A model generated the notes under the pieces. The model saw only the letters and a list, made by a program, of their open reading frames with translations, made no database searches and was not told the origin of the DNA. A stretch of DNA of 64,000 nucleotides from Pontibacillus marinus BH030004 = DSM 16465 (GTDB taxonomy: Bacteria > Bacillota > Bacilli > Bacillales > BH030062), in contig NZ_KE384332.1 of assembly GCF_000425225.1 (NCBI RefSeq), forward strand, positions 124,039-188,038, in the 5' to 3' direction. Every line of letters starts with the position of its first letter. Position 1 is the first letter of the stretch. Of this stretch, positions 27,498 to 36,953 are shown piece after piece. A program made the translations under genes and the position numbers.

Positions 27498-27552
27498 GAT
27501 ACCCCTTTTGTAAAAATCTTAAAACTAGATTCCTAAAAATTTAAAAGGTATC
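27498..27552 (+). promoter_or_regulatory. Long-range inverted repeat between fliE and fliF
   Basis: GATACC with CCTTTT on the left can pair with AAAAGGTATC on the right (27543-27552), with a long A/T-rich loop. There is no T-run. It could mark an RNA processing or stability site in the operon transcript. Confidence 0.35.
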
Positions 27553-27625
27553 AAAAATGTTAGGTTACTTAATAGGGTGATCACAAATTACATCGTAGAA
27601 TTAGTTCTGGACCACGGGGGCAATT

Positions 27626-29227
27626 ATGAGAGAAAAGCTACAATTTTATAAAGAAAAAGTAACGGAGTTTTGGAAAGGCCGAACTCTCGCCCAAAAAAGT
27701 ATATTCATAGGTGCAATTATAGGATTATTCATCTTAATCATTGGCGTGAGTGCCTTCGCATCAAACCCCAAAATGGAACCACTATATAGCAACTTGTCAT
27801 TGCAAGAAGTAGGCCAGATCACAACAGAACTTGATAGTAGAGGTATCAAGCATGAGTTAAGTGATGGAGGGCGTACCGTATTAGTTCCTCAAGAGCATGT
27901 TGATTCATTAAAAGTTGGTTTGGCTTCTCAAGGATTGCCGAATAGTGGAAACATTGATTATTCCTTTTTTAGCGCGAACACTTCTTGGGGGATGACGGAT
28001 AATGAATTTGATGTCATTAAACTAGATGCGATGCAAACGGAATTATCTAATTTAATTAAAAGTATTGAAGGGATCGAGGACGCTAAGGTTATGATTAACA
28101 AACCTGAGGAATCGATCTTTATTGGAGAGAAAGCACAGGCAGCTTCTGCTTCTGTTGTCATTAATACTCCTTATGGCGTAAATCTAAAGGAAAGCCAGAT
28201 AAGTTCTCTCTATCATTTGGTTTCAAAATCCGTTCCAAATCTTCCTACAGATAATATCGTCATTATGAATCAAAATTTTGAGTATTTTGATCTAAAAAAT
28301 TCAAATTCTACTGCTAGTCATATGGGCTCATATGAACAACAGCAACAAATTCGTAATAATATTGAAAGAGATATTCAACGTAGAGTTCAACAAATGCTAG
28401 GAATGATGGTGGGGCAAGAAAATGTCATTGTCTCAGTAACAGCAGATGTTGATTTCACAAAAGAAAATAGAACGGAGAATTTAGTGCAGCCTTCTGGCCC
28501 TGAAGGAGATGAAGGACTGCCAGTAAGTGTAGAGCGTATAACTGAAACATACTCTGGAAATCCACCAGTTGGAGGTACACCTGGTACTGGAGAAGAAGAT
28601 GTACCAAACTATGACACGACTGACGGAGAAAATGATGGGTCCTATGAAATGGAACGTGAAACCATTAATAACGAATATAATCGTATTCAACGTTCTATTG
28701 TTGAGAGTCCATATAAGTTAAGAGACTTAGGAATTCAAGTAGCCGTAGATGAAAATAAAAATGGAACTGACGGCGAAGGAAATACACTTAAGCTAACAGC
28801 TCAAGAGCAACAAACTGTTGAAGAAAGCATCCAATCTATCTTAAGTTCTATTATTCAAACTTCAATCGATAAAGAATATGGTCCTGTTACTCCAACTGAA
28901 AAGATTGCTGTTGAGTTCCAAGAGTTCAACGGGAAACCTCAATTCCCTACATCATCTACACCTGTTATACCGATGTGGTTATATGCTGTAGGTGGCGTAT
29001 TACTTGTTATAATCGTTGCACTCATTTGGATGCTTGCTAGAAGAAATAAACGAGAAGAAGTACAGGAAGAATATGTTGAACGTCAACAATCTCCTGTATC
29101 AGTTCCAGATATTGATGAAGAACAAGAAACAGAAGAATCATTACGAAGAAAGCAATTGGAACGAATGGCAAAAGATAAGCCTGAAGATTTTGCTAAGCTT
29201 CTAAGAACATGGATCGCTGAAGATTAG
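27626..29227 (+). CDS. fliF: Flagellar MS-ring protein FliF
   Basis: FliF forms the MS ring in the membrane, the base on which the motor is built. The 533 residues begin with a cytoplasmic helix, then a membrane segment (about 26-46) and periplasmic-type ring-building motifs. A variable acidic Gly/Pro loop lies at about 290-340. A second membrane segment is at about 452-472, and the C-terminal tail (R-K-Q-L-E-R-M-A-K-D-K-P onward, ending L-R-T-W-I-A-E-D) binds FliG. The ATG follows a GGGGG site. Confidence 0.97.
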   Translation: MREKLQFYKEKVTEFWKGRTLAQKSIFIGAIIGLFILIIGVSAFASNPKMEPLYSNLSLQEVGQITTELDSRGIKHELSDGGRTVLVPQEHVDSLKVGLASQGLPNSGNIDYSFFSANTSWGMTDNEFDVIKLDAMQTELSNLIKSIEGIEDAKVMINKPEESIFIGEKAQAASASVVINTPYGVNLKESQISSLYHLVSKSVPNLPTDNIVIMNQNFEYFDLKNSNSTASHMGSYEQQQQIRNNIERDIQRRVQQMLGMMVGQENVIVSVTADVDFTKENRTENLVQPSGPEGDEGLPVSVERITETYSGNPPVGGTPGTGEEDVPNYDTTDGENDGSYEMERETINNEYNRIQRSIVESPYKLRDLGIQVAVDENKNGTDGEGNTLKLTAQEQQTVEESIQSILSSIIQTSIDKEYGPVTPTEKIAVEFQEFNGKPQFPTSSTPVIPMWLYAVGGVLLVIIVALIWMLARRNKREEVQEEYVERQQSPVSVPDIDEEQETEESLRRKQLERMAKDKPEDFAKLLRTWIAED

Positions 29228-29240
29228 GGGGAAGGCAAAT

Positions 29241-30254
29241 ATGGCGAAGCAAAAAGGAGAACTGACTGGGAGACAGCGAGCAGCTGTACTCCTCATTTCT
29301 CTTGGGCCTGATGTATCTGCACAAGTATATAAGCATTTGACCGAAGAAGAAATCGAGAAACTAACATTAGAAATTTCATCTGTGAAAAAAGTAGAATCTC
29401 AACAAAAAGAAGAAATCATCGAGCAATTCCATCAAATCGCATTAGCGCAGGATTACATTTCACAAGGTGGTATTGGCTATGCCAAAACCGTTCTTGAGAA
29501 AGCTCTAGGCGAAAATGAAGCGAGTAATATTATTAATCGATTAACATCATCTTTACAGGTGCGCCCATTTGATTTTGCTCGAAAGGCTGATCCTTCCCAA
29601 ATCTTAAATTTTATACAAAATGAGCATCCACAAACCATTGCATTAATTTTATCTTACCTAGATTCAGAACAATCAGCTCAAATCTTGTCTGAACTACCTC
29701 AAGATACACAGGCAGACATTGCGAGAAGAATAGCGATTATGGATTCAACTTCACCTGAGATCATTAGTGAGGTTGAACAAATATTAGAAAGAAAATTATC
29801 AACTACAGTTACTCAAGATTACACGCAAACTGGTGGTATTGAAGCTGTTGTTGAAGTGTTAAATGGAGTAGATCGAAGTACAGAGAGAACCATTTTAGAT
29901 TCACTTGAGATTCAAGATCCAGAGCTAGCTGAAGAAATTAAGAAACGAATGTTTGTATTCGAAGACATCGTCACATTGGATAACCGTGCCATACAAAGAG
30001 TTATTCGAGAAGTTGAAAACGAGGATCTTATGTTGTCTCTTAAAGTGGCTAGTGAAGAAGTTAAAGAGGTTGTCTTTAAAAATATGTCAAATCGAATGTC
30101 TGAAACATTTCGAGAAGAGATGGAATTCATGGGTCCTGTTCGCTTAAGAGATGTAGAGGAATCTCAAACACGTATTGTTGCGGTTATTCGGCGATTAGAA
30201 GATGTTGGGGAGATTGTGATAGCAAGAGGTGGAGGTGACGATATCATTGTCTAA
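29241..30254 (+). CDS. fliG: Flagellar motor switch protein FliG
   Basis: FliG is the torque ring of the rotor and interacts with MotA. The 337 residues start K-G-E-L-T-G-R-Q-R-A-A-V-L-L-I-S-L-G. The middle contains the E-H-P-Q-T-I-A-L-I-L-S-Y-L segment for FliM contact. The C domain has M-F-V-F-E-D-I-V-T-L-D-N-R and the charged torque helix (R-L-R-D-V-E-E-S-Q). A GGGGAAGG site precedes the ATG. The end overlaps the fliH start. Confidence 0.98.
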   Translation: MAKQKGELTGRQRAAVLLISLGPDVSAQVYKHLTEEEIEKLTLEISSVKKVESQQKEEIIEQFHQIALAQDYISQGGIGYAKTVLEKALGENEASNIINRLTSSLQVRPFDFARKADPSQILNFIQNEHPQTIALILSYLDSEQSAQILSELPQDTQADIARRIAIMDSTSPEIISEVEQILERKLSTTVTQDYTQTGGIEAVVEVLNGVDRSTERTILDSLEIQDPELAEEIKKRMFVFEDIVTLDNRAIQRVIREVENEDLMLSLKVASEEVKEVVFKNMSNRMSETFREEMEFMGPVRLRDVEESQTRIVAVIRRLEDVGEIVIARGGGDDIIV

Positions 30255-31023
30255 CCACCAAAGCTCATCTGGTAAGCGTGTTATTGGTATCAAGCCTTTT
30301 TTTCAACAACAAGCAGCAGAAGCTGAAACGAAGGAAGTTGAAGAAAAAACAGTTAACCAAGAACATAAAGTTCTCCAAATGCAGCAGGAAGCTGATGAAA
30401 AATTAAAGTACGCTGAATCCAAGTTAGCAGAAGCAAATGAACAAGCAGACCAGGCACTTAAACAAGCACAAGAGCAAATTCAACTGGAAAGAGAACAATG
30501 GGAACAAGAAAAGCAACAATTAATCGAAGAAACGACAAAAAACGCTTATGATGAAGGACATAAACAAGGAAAAAACGACGCCTTTCGAGAATATGAAGAA
30601 TTAATAGAAGAAGCTAGGCGAATTGTAGAGACAGCACAAGGTGATTATTATGATAAAGTTGAAAAAAGTGAAGAAACCATCCTAAACCTTGGGCTTAAAA
30701 TAGCTGAAAAAATTCTCGGGAAAAAGCTAGAAGATGATCCTTCATCATTTTTATCTATTGTTCATTCAGTAATACAGGAAGTTAAAGAGCTTGAGCAGCT
30801 TGCACTATATGTTCACCCTGATCAATACGCAATCGTTATTGATCAAAAGAGTGAACTAGATCTCATTGTAGATCACCATGCAGATCTTTCAATTTATCCG
30901 AAGAATGGTCTAAAACCTTACCAATGTTATATTGAATCTTCGTTCGGACGTGTAGATGCCAGCATTGATAGCCAATTAGAAGAAATAAGAACAAAATTGT
31001 TTAACATGCTGAGGGAGGCATAG
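30247..31023 (+). CDS. fliH: Flagellar export protein FliH
   Basis: FliH regulates the export ATPase FliI and links it to the rotor. A Glu/Gln/Lys-rich coiled coil (about 20-105) precedes a region with A-Y-D-E-G-H-K-Q-G-K and a C-terminal globular domain with I-A-E-K-I-L-G-K-K-L. GTG at 30229 is in frame, but TTG at 30247 sits 8 bases after GGAGGTGA and gives 258 residues starting S-N-H-Q-S. It overlaps fliG by 8 bases. The start choice is moderately sure. Confidence 0.9.
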   Translation: MSNHQSSSGKRVIGIKPFFQQQAAEAETKEVEEKTVNQEHKVLQMQQEADEKLKYAESKLAEANEQADQALKQAQEQIQLEREQWEQEKQQLIEETTKNAYDEGHKQGKNDAFREYEELIEEARRIVETAQGDYYDKVEKSEETILNLGLKIAEKILGKKLEDDPSSFLSIVHSVIQEVKELEQLALYVHPDQYAIVIDQKSELDLIVDHHADLSIYPKNGLKPYQCYIESSFGRVDASIDSQLEEIRTKLFNMLREA

Positions 31024-31027
31024 CGTT

Positions 31028-32347
31028 TTGAAAGTAAATGAACTTTTAGAGGATATCGAACAACTAGATACCTTCAAACGCTACGGTAAAATCCACCGTG
31101 TTGTCGGGCTCATGATCGAGTCCAAGGGCCCTGAAGCAAGTGTTGGTGAAGTATGTGTCATTCATTCCAGCCCTAAAAAGGGCGAAAAGATCCTAGCTGA
31201 AGTTGTAGGGTTTCATAACGAAAATGTTTTACTTATGCCATATGCCGAAATTAACCACATTGCACCTGGTTGTTTAGTAGAGGCAACAGGAAACCCACTG
31301 CAAGTGAAAGTGGGGCGTGGATTGGTAGGACAAGTTATTGACTCATTAGGGAATTCGCTTTTTGAAGATCCTCTTCCGAAAGGTTTAACGCCATATCCTA
31401 CTGAACAATCACCTCCAAATCCATTATCTAGGCCGAGAATTCAAGAACCTATTCAGGTCGGTGTCCGTTCCATTGATACATTACTTACGACAGGAAAAGG
31501 GCAACGGGTTGGGATTTTTGCAGGTAGTGGTGTGGGAAAAAGTACGCTTATGGGAATGATTGCACGAAATAGTGGTGCAGATATTAATGTGATCGCACTT
31601 ATTGGAGAACGAGGACGAGAGGTTCGAGAATTTATTGAAAAAGACTTAGGCGAAGAAGGTTTGAAAAAATCGATTGTGGTTGTAGCAACCTCTGATCAGC
31701 CTGCTTTAATGAGAATAAAAGGCGCATACACCGCCACAGCTATTAGTGAGTATTTTCGAGATATAGGTTACGATGTGAACTTAATGATGGACTCGGTAAC
31801 AAGGGTTGCCATGGCACAACGTGAAGTAGGGTTAGCTACAGGAGAGCCGCCAACTACGAAAGGGTACACGCCTTCTGTTTTTGCCATACTACCTAAACTA
31901 CTAGAGCGAACTGGCACGAATCAATCAGGAACGATTACAGCCTTTTACACAGTATTAGTTGATGGTGATGATTTAAATGAACCTATTGCAGATACGGTCC
32001 GAGGTATTCTAGATGGACACTTCGTATTAGAACGAAGGCTTGCTGAACAAGGACAGTTTCCTGCAATCAATGTTTTAAAATCAATCAGCCGTGTGATGAA
32101 CCAAATTACAAGTGAAGCTCACCAAGAAGCAGCAGAGCATTTTCGTTCTCTGTTAGCTACATATGAAGAGAACCAAGAACTTATACAAATAGGTGCTTAT
32201 AAGAAGGGGTCATCTCGAGAAGTGGATGAGGCGATTCAATACTACCCTCATATCCTTTCTTTTCTGAAACAGGGCGTCCATGATGCAGTTCAACAAGAGG
32301 AAGCTATACAACAACTAGTTGAGTTATTAGGCAGAGGTGATACTTAA
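31028..32347 (+). CDS. fliI: Flagellum-specific ATP synthase FliI
   Basis: FliI is the ATPase of the flagellar type III export apparatus and resembles the F1 beta subunit. Walker A is G-S-G-V-G-K-S at 166-172. Also present are I-G-E-R-G-R-E-V-R-E-F, L-M-M-D-S-V-T-R, and Y-T-V-L-V-D-G-D-D-L-N-E-P. The 439 residues are standard. The start is TTG after a GGGAGG site located in the end of fliH. Its stop overlaps the fliJ ATG by one base. Confidence 0.98.
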   Translation: MKVNELLEDIEQLDTFKRYGKIHRVVGLMIESKGPEASVGEVCVIHSSPKKGEKILAEVVGFHNENVLLMPYAEINHIAPGCLVEATGNPLQVKVGRGLVGQVIDSLGNSLFEDPLPKGLTPYPTEQSPPNPLSRPRIQEPIQVGVRSIDTLLTTGKGQRVGIFAGSGVGKSTLMGMIARNSGADINVIALIGERGREVREFIEKDLGEEGLKKSIVVVATSDQPALMRIKGAYTATAISEYFRDIGYDVNLMMDSVTRVAMAQREVGLATGEPPTTKGYTPSVFAILPKLLERTGTNQSGTITAFYTVLVDGDDLNEPIADTVRGILDGHFVLERRLAEQGQFPAINVLKSISRVMNQITSEAHQEAAEHFRSLLATYEENQELIQIGAYKKGSSREVDEAIQYYPHILSFLKQGVHDAVQQEEAIQQLVELLGRGDT

Positions 32348-32790
32348 TGGCAGAGGTTGCTACGTTTTATAAGTTGTTAGACTTAAAAGAGACAGAGAAG
32401 AATCTAGCTCAAAAAGATTATCAAGATTCTGTTGATCAATTTGAAGAGATTGCAACTAAACTCTATCACTTATTAAAACAAAAAGAGGATGCAGAAGCGA
32501 AATATCATCAAGCACTAGAGTCAACGACAAATGTCAGTACACTACACCTAAACCAACAATACATCGCTCGATTAGATCAACAAATTGGTCAGCTTCAACC
32601 ATCAGTCCAACAAGCTCGAGGAAATATGGAGCAAAAACAAGAAGTTCTTTCCTCGGCCCATGTAGAAATGAAAAAATACGAGAAAATTATAGAACGTAAA
32701 GAAGAATTCCATAGAGTATCTGAAATAGAGCACGAAAAGAAAGAAATGGATGAGATCTCTATGCAACAATTTATTAGTCAAGGAAGTTAG
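32347..32790 (+). CDS. fliJ: Flagellar export protein FliJ
   Basis: FliJ is the small coiled-coil stalk of the export ATPase, comparable to the F1 gamma subunit. All 147 residues are predicted helical and highly charged, with Y-K-L-L-D-L-K-E at the start and E-H-E-K-K-E-M-D-E near the end. Identity rests on size, coiled-coil nature and position after fliI, since FliJ diverges fast. The ATG overlaps the fliI stop. Confidence 0.92.
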   Translation: MAEVATFYKLLDLKETEKNLAQKDYQDSVDQFEEIATKLYHLLKQKEDAEAKYHQALESTTNVSTLHLNQQYIARLDQQIGQLQPSVQQARGNMEQKQEVLSSAHVEMKKYEKIIERKEEFHRVSEIEHEKKEMDEISMQQFISQGS

Positions 32791-32800
32791 GTGAACGGAC

Positions 32801-33418
32801 ATGGCCGCAAATGAGTATAAAAATGAGGAGGAAAAGACAGGGAGGTTTCAATGGTTTGTGCTTGTTATTTTAATTCCATTAATCTTCGCTATCATGTTGA
32901 GTTTAATCGTAGCCACTATAGCTGGTGTGAATGTATTTGAAGCAGCTCAAAAATACTCTAGTCAAATCCCTGTTATATCCTCTATCATTCCGGATCAAGA
33001 TGAAAAGGAAAGCTCTGAGGCTGGGTCACCTGAGCTAAAAGCAGAACTAGAAGATAAAAAAGCTCAAATTCAATCATTACAAAATGAACTAACCTCTAAA
33101 GATAAGACGATTGAAGAATTAAACAAAGAGATTACTGACTTAACAAATCAACTAGCAGCTAAAAATGAATCGAAAAAAGAACGAGATCAACTTTTGAAAA
33201 AAATCTCTACCTCATTTAAAGAAATGGATGCTGAGCAAGCAGCGCCTATTGTTGCAAACTTAGACCAGAATGTTGCTATAGCTCTTTTGGAAAGTTTACC
33301 AGATGAAGAGAGAGGCTTGATTTTTGCTGAAATGAATCCAGAACAGGCTGCTAATTTAACAAGTGCGTTTGTCGAAAGCACAAATGCTCCAGAAGAGTCA
33401 AATTCATCAGAAGAATAG
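32801..33418 (+). CDS. ylxF: MotE-like / YlxF flagellar membrane protein
   Basis: This 205-residue protein has one membrane segment (about 19-40), a coiled coil (about 78-125), then a helical domain. That domain reads M-D-A-E-Q-A-A-P-I-V-A-N-L and A-E-M-N-P-E-Q-A-A-N-L-T and resembles the N-terminal domain of the MgtE magnesium transporter. This layout is that of YlxF of B. subtilis and the MotE family, between fliJ and fliK. It is thought to support the flagellar apparatus. The protein ends in a Ser/Glu-rich tail. Confidence 0.88.
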   Translation: MAANEYKNEEEKTGRFQWFVLVILIPLIFAIMLSLIVATIAGVNVFEAAQKYSSQIPVISSIIPDQDEKESSEAGSPELKAELEDKKAQIQSLQNELTSKDKTIEELNKEITDLTNQLAAKNESKKERDQLLKKISTSFKEMDAEQAAPIVANLDQNVAIALLESLPDEERGLIFAEMNPEQAANLTSAFVESTNAPEESNSSEE

Positions 33419-33449
33419 TTAAAACTATTACTTGAAAGGGGGTGAAAAT

Positions 33450-34988
33450 ATGAATCTAGGTGCGTTAATGAGCTCGAATATGAGTAATTCCAAAAAGATC
33501 TTACAGACGTTGAACTCAGCAGAAAGTAGTTCAAAGCTAGGGGCATTTGGTGAACAATTACAAAGTCTTGTAAACCAATCAGGTCCTGTGGGGAATGCAC
33601 TTTCCACAAAAATGGGTGAAGGAGAATTCCTCAATAAGTTAAAAGATTTGTTTGGCTCATTAAAACAATTGCTTCAATCCCTTCCAAAGGATGTATTGAA
33701 ACTTGAAGAATCAATGCTCACTTCTCTCGAGCAAAGCGGGCTATGGGAGAAGTTATCACAAGATTTAAAAGACTCAATGAAACAATTGTTTAATGGTGAG
33801 ACAACCATCAATGAGCTCATTCAAAAAGAATCTGATTTAAAAGTTCCACAAAACATGTTAGCCCTTTTTGCATGGTTTCAAACGTCAAATTTACAAGAAA
33901 CAAAGAATTTACAAGCTCAGCAATTATCATCAGAAATGAAGCAACTCATTCAATCTATGGACCTTTCAGCTAAAAAGGACAATCAACCGGTTCATGGGTG
34001 GAAGCAAGCTATCTTCTTCACGCAAGAAACTAAATCAACCATTACATCTGAAGGAGTCCAACTAACTGATCAACAAAAGAATCAGTTACGTGAAATGGCT
34101 ATGAAGCTTCAAACAACTTTTGAAAAGATGTCACAACTCAGTCAACCACACTCTTCAGAAATCACAAAGCTAGAAAAGCAAATGTTTGAGCTTGCTAAAC
34201 AATGGCTTCAGCTAGAAAAACAATCGAATGTGTCTGCTAAAGATCGGTCACAATTGCTTCAGGCTTTGAAAGAGCAAGGCATATCCCAGAAAGGTAGTCA
34301 AATATGGGATAAAGTCCTTACCAACTTACAAAAGCGTCAAACATTTTCGAGCATGAACCATTACGGTACAGATGCAAAGGTAACATACAAAGAGTTTAGT
34401 AAGTGGATGCAGAATGCTTGGAAAAACATGAATGCAACATCTCAATCCAAACAAGATGTTTCTACTCAACAATCCATTACAGCATCTTTAGATACCATGC
34501 CGATGTCTAAACAAGAGCAATATGTGATTAAGATGAATACAAATCAGCAAGAAGCAAATACACAAAGGCAATTAATTGATCAATTCCAAAAAGTAATGAA
34601 CAGAAGCCGTTTCTTATCTAATCAGAATGGTCAGCAACTATCCATTAAGCTCAAACCTGGTAATCTAGGAGAGATGATGGTGAGAATGACTCAGCAAAAT
34701 GGGGAAATGATGGTAAAGATTATGGTTACATCTCAAACGACCAAGGAGATGCTTGAAGGGAACTTGCAACAATTAAGACATATGTTCTCTCCTAACCAGG
34801 TTGTGGTAGAAAAACAAGATCTCAATGTGAACTCTCAACAAAACATGCACTTTCAAAAAGAACAAGATGAATACTCTGAAGAGCAACATGATCCACAATC
34901 TACTCAAGAAGATAATGAACACGAACAACACGATGAAGAAACTGAGTCGCTAGATTTTCATGAGTTATTAATGAATGAGAAAGTGTAG
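33450..34988 (+). CDS. fliK: Flagellar hook-length control protein FliK
   Basis: FliK measures hook length and triggers the export switch through FlhB. The 512 residues consist of a Gln/Ser/Lys-rich, poorly conserved body and a structured C domain with Q-L-S-I-K-L-K-P-G-N-L-G-E-M-M-V, V-T-S-Q-T-T-K-E-M-L and L-R-H-M-F. The tail is Gln/Glu/His-rich. TTG at 33432 is in frame, but ATG at 33450 follows the GGGGGTGA site. Note the second FliK-like gene, ylqG, outside this operon. Confidence 0.93.
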   Translation: MNLGALMSSNMSNSKKILQTLNSAESSSKLGAFGEQLQSLVNQSGPVGNALSTKMGEGEFLNKLKDLFGSLKQLLQSLPKDVLKLEESMLTSLEQSGLWEKLSQDLKDSMKQLFNGETTINELIQKESDLKVPQNMLALFAWFQTSNLQETKNLQAQQLSSEMKQLIQSMDLSAKKDNQPVHGWKQAIFFTQETKSTITSEGVQLTDQQKNQLREMAMKLQTTFEKMSQLSQPHSSEITKLEKQMFELAKQWLQLEKQSNVSAKDRSQLLQALKEQGISQKGSQIWDKVLTNLQKRQTFSSMNHYGTDAKVTYKEFSKWMQNAWKNMNATSQSKQDVSTQQSITASLDTMPMSKQEQYVIKMNTNQQEANTQRQLIDQFQKVMNRSRFLSNQNGQQLSIKLKPGNLGEMMVRMTQQNGEMMVKIMVTSQTTKEMLEGNLQQLRHMFSPNQVVVEKQDLNVNSQQNMHFQKEQDEYSEEQHDPQSTQEDNEHEQHDEETESLDFHELLMNEKV

Positions 34989-34999
34989 GTGGAAAAAGT

Positions 35000-35470
35000 A
35001 TGACAAGTATAGATCCTTCGCTTTATATAAAGTCACAGCAACAAACTCAAACGGTTTCAGGATCAACAGGGCCTTCTCTTGGTAAAGATGAATTTTTGAA
35101 AATTCTAATGACACAATTAAAAAACCAAGATCCCACCAATCCAATGAAAGATAAAGAGTTTGTATCACAGATGACAAACTTCTCAATGCTAGAACAAATG
35201 ACAAACATGTCTACGGCAATTGAAGATTTAACACAAGCTCAGTCATTTGCTCCAGTAGTTAAGTATAGTTCAATGATAGGAAAAGACGTGTCTTATGAAG
35301 TTTTAGATGAGAACGGGAATGTTACAGGTGCTGAAACTAGTCAAGTTGAAGCGGTATCGAAGAGGCAAAATTCTATTGTGTTAGAACTTGCTAATGGAAC
35401 AAGCATCTCAACGGATCAAATTAGGCGCGTTAGTGAAGGAGTAGATACTGAACAAAATACAGCTCAGTAG
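35000..35470 (+). CDS. flgD: Flagellar hook assembly protein FlgD
   Basis: FlgD is the hook cap scaffold that allows FlgE to polymerise. The 156 residues contain the family core L-G-K-D-E-F-L-K-I-L-M-T-Q-L-K-N-Q-D-P, followed by P-M-K-D-K-E-F-V-S-Q-M and S-M-L-E-Q-M. The C-terminal tandem domains are shorter than in E. coli, as in Bacillus. The ATG follows a GGTGGAAAA region. Confidence 0.96.
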   Translation: MTSIDPSLYIKSQQQTQTVSGSTGPSLGKDEFLKILMTQLKNQDPTNPMKDKEFVSQMTNFSMLEQMTNMSTAIEDLTQAQSFAPVVKYSSMIGKDVSYEVLDENGNVTGAETSQVEAVSKRQNSIVLELANGTSISTDQIRRVSEGVDTEQNTAQ

Positions 35471-35496
35471 ATGAGAAATAAGAAAGTAGGGATGTT

Positions 35497-35871
35497 ATGG
35501 ATCCAAGAATCCATCAACTGCAACATCAACCCTTACATTTGCCTAAAACGAAAAAATCACCTGCTGCACAACCAAAACAGTCATTCCAACAAGTATTGAA
35601 CCAGCAAGTTCAAGGCTTAAAACTAAGCAAACATGCTGAAACGAGATTACAAGAACGTAATATTCATATACAAGACAAGCAGTGGCAAGATATTTCGTCA
35701 AAAGTATCAGAAGCTAAATCTAAAGGGGTTACAGATTCACTTGTGATTACGAAAGATGCGGCATTAGTTGTTAGTACGAAAAATCAAACCGTTATTACAG
35801 CGATGGGAAGGCAAGAAGCAACATCACAAATTTTCACAAACATTAATGGCACAATTGTGATGGAAGATTAG
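35497..35871 (+). CDS. Flagellar operon protein (TIGR02530-like)
   Basis: A 124-residue protein found between flgD and flgE in many Firmicute flagellar operons. Recognisable parts are L-K-L-S-K-H-A-E-T-R-L-Q-E-R-N-I, then S-L-V-I-T-K-D-A-A-L-V-V-S and the ending I-F-T-N-I-N-G-T-I-V. There is no membrane segment or enzyme motif. The exact role is unknown to me; position suggests a job in hook assembly or export. The N-terminal 40 residues are low-complexity, rich in Gln, Pro and Lys. Confidence 0.85.
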   Translation: MDPRIHQLQHQPLHLPKTKKSPAAQPKQSFQQVLNQQVQGLKLSKHAETRLQERNIHIQDKQWQDISSKVSEAKSKGVTDSLVITKDAALVVSTKNQTVITAMGRQEATSQIFTNINGTIVMED

Positions 35872-35892
35872 GCTGGACCTACGGGAGGCCTG

Positions 35893-35920
35893 AAAGCTGT
35901 GGACCGATTGAAGCAGCTTT
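35893..35920 (+). promoter_or_regulatory. Short hairpin before flgE
   Basis: AAAGCTG and CAGCTTT pair perfectly over a 14-base loop in the 105-base gap before flgE. No T-run follows, so it may affect mRNA stability rather than end transcription. Confidence 0.4.
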
Positions 35921-35976
35921 GAAATGTTTATCTTGTTTAAGAGGTAAAACTTATAAATCGAAAGGATGAAGCCTAG

Positions 35977-36891
35977 ATGCTACGTTCAATGTATTCAGGA
36001 ATTTCAGGAATGAAAGGCTTTCAAACGAAATTAGATGTTATCGGAAACAATATTTCAAACGTTAATACGTATGGTTACAAAAAAGGTCGTGTGACGTTCC
36101 AAGATATGATGAGTCAATCTTTATCTGTTGCGGAAGGTCCGGCACAAGACCAAGCAGGAATGCCGCTACGCGGAGGTAAAAACCCTTCTCAAGTTGGATT
36201 AGGTTCACAAGTAGGCTCTATTGATAACATTCACACACAAGGAAATCGTCAAACGACTAACCGCCCACTAGATTTAGCATTAGAAGGCGATGGAATGTTT
36301 ATGTTAGCTGAAGGAAATAACACAAATTCTCCAATCAGTGGAAGTGATATTTTTATTAATGATTCCAATAACACTTTCACACGTTCAGGTAATTTTTATT
36401 TGGACCAAGAAGGTTATATTGTAAACTCTAGCGGTAAGTATTTAGTTGGATCCTCAGCCGAGGCTCCAGATGGGTTTGCTCGTTTACAAATTCCAGATAA
36501 CGCTAAAAGCTTTAGTATTGCTAGTGACGGTTCTGTTAACTATATCGACAGCACAGGTTCCCAAGTTACAGCTGGTACGATTAAACTCGCTAAGTTTTCC
36601 AACCCATCTGGTTTGAACAAAGTTGGAGGTAACGAGTTTGAAATGACAGATAATGCTGGATTAACTGGTCCTGTTGAAGGTGATAACGTTGATGGAGTTA
36701 TTAATGCGCTTTATACTCCAGGACAAAACGGTGCTGCATCTGTTGTTTCAGGGGCATTAGAAATGTCGAACGTTGACCTTTCCGAAGAGTTCACAGAGAT
36801 GATTACAGCACAGCGTGGTTTCCAAGCTAATACTAGAATCATCACAACATCAGATGAAATCCTTCAAGAGCTTGTTAACCTAAAACGTTAA
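35977..36891 (+). CDS. flgE: Flagellar hook protein FlgE
   Basis: This 304-residue protein forms the hook, the universal joint of the flagellum. The N-terminus M-L-R-S-M-Y-S-G-I-S-G-M and the motif I-G-N-N-I-S-N-V-N-T-Y-G-Y-K are typical. The C-terminus has A-L-E-M-S-N-V-D-L-S-E-E-F-T and Q-A-N-T-R-I-I-T-T-S-D-E. Position after flgD and this middle size favour FlgE, though Bacillus orthologues are sometimes labelled FlgG. The ATG has an AAAGGATG site. Confidence 0.92.
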   Translation: MLRSMYSGISGMKGFQTKLDVIGNNISNVNTYGYKKGRVTFQDMMSQSLSVAEGPAQDQAGMPLRGGKNPSQVGLGSQVGSIDNIHTQGNRQTTNRPLDLALEGDGMFMLAEGNNTNSPISGSDIFINDSNNTFTRSGNFYLDQEGYIVNSSGKYLVGSSAEAPDGFARLQIPDNAKSFSIASDGSVNYIDSTGSQVTAGTIKLAKFSNPSGLNKVGGNEFEMTDNAGLTGPVEGDNVDGVINALYTPGQNGAASVVSGALEMSNVDLSEEFTEMITAQRGFQANTRIITTSDEILQELVNLKR

Positions 36892-36906
36892 TATAAGGGA
36901 GGGCTA

Positions 36907-36941
36907 GGAGAAGGAAGTTGACTGAATCTGCTTCCTTCTCC
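36907..36941 (+). promoter_or_regulatory. 11-bp perfect hairpin before swrD
   Basis: GGAGAAGGAAG (36907-36917) and CTTCCTTCTCC (36931-36941) form a perfect stem with a 13-base loop. The stem contains purine-rich sequence that could serve as a Shine-Dalgarno, and an in-frame TTG sits at the start of the loop. No T-run follows. It may control swrD translation or be an mRNA processing site. Confidence 0.75.
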
Positions 36942-36953
36942 ACCATTTATAAT

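Noticed and set aside
36907-36941. Intrinsic terminator between flgE and swrD
   Set aside because: The stem is strong but no T-run follows, and the operon must continue into fliL and fliM.
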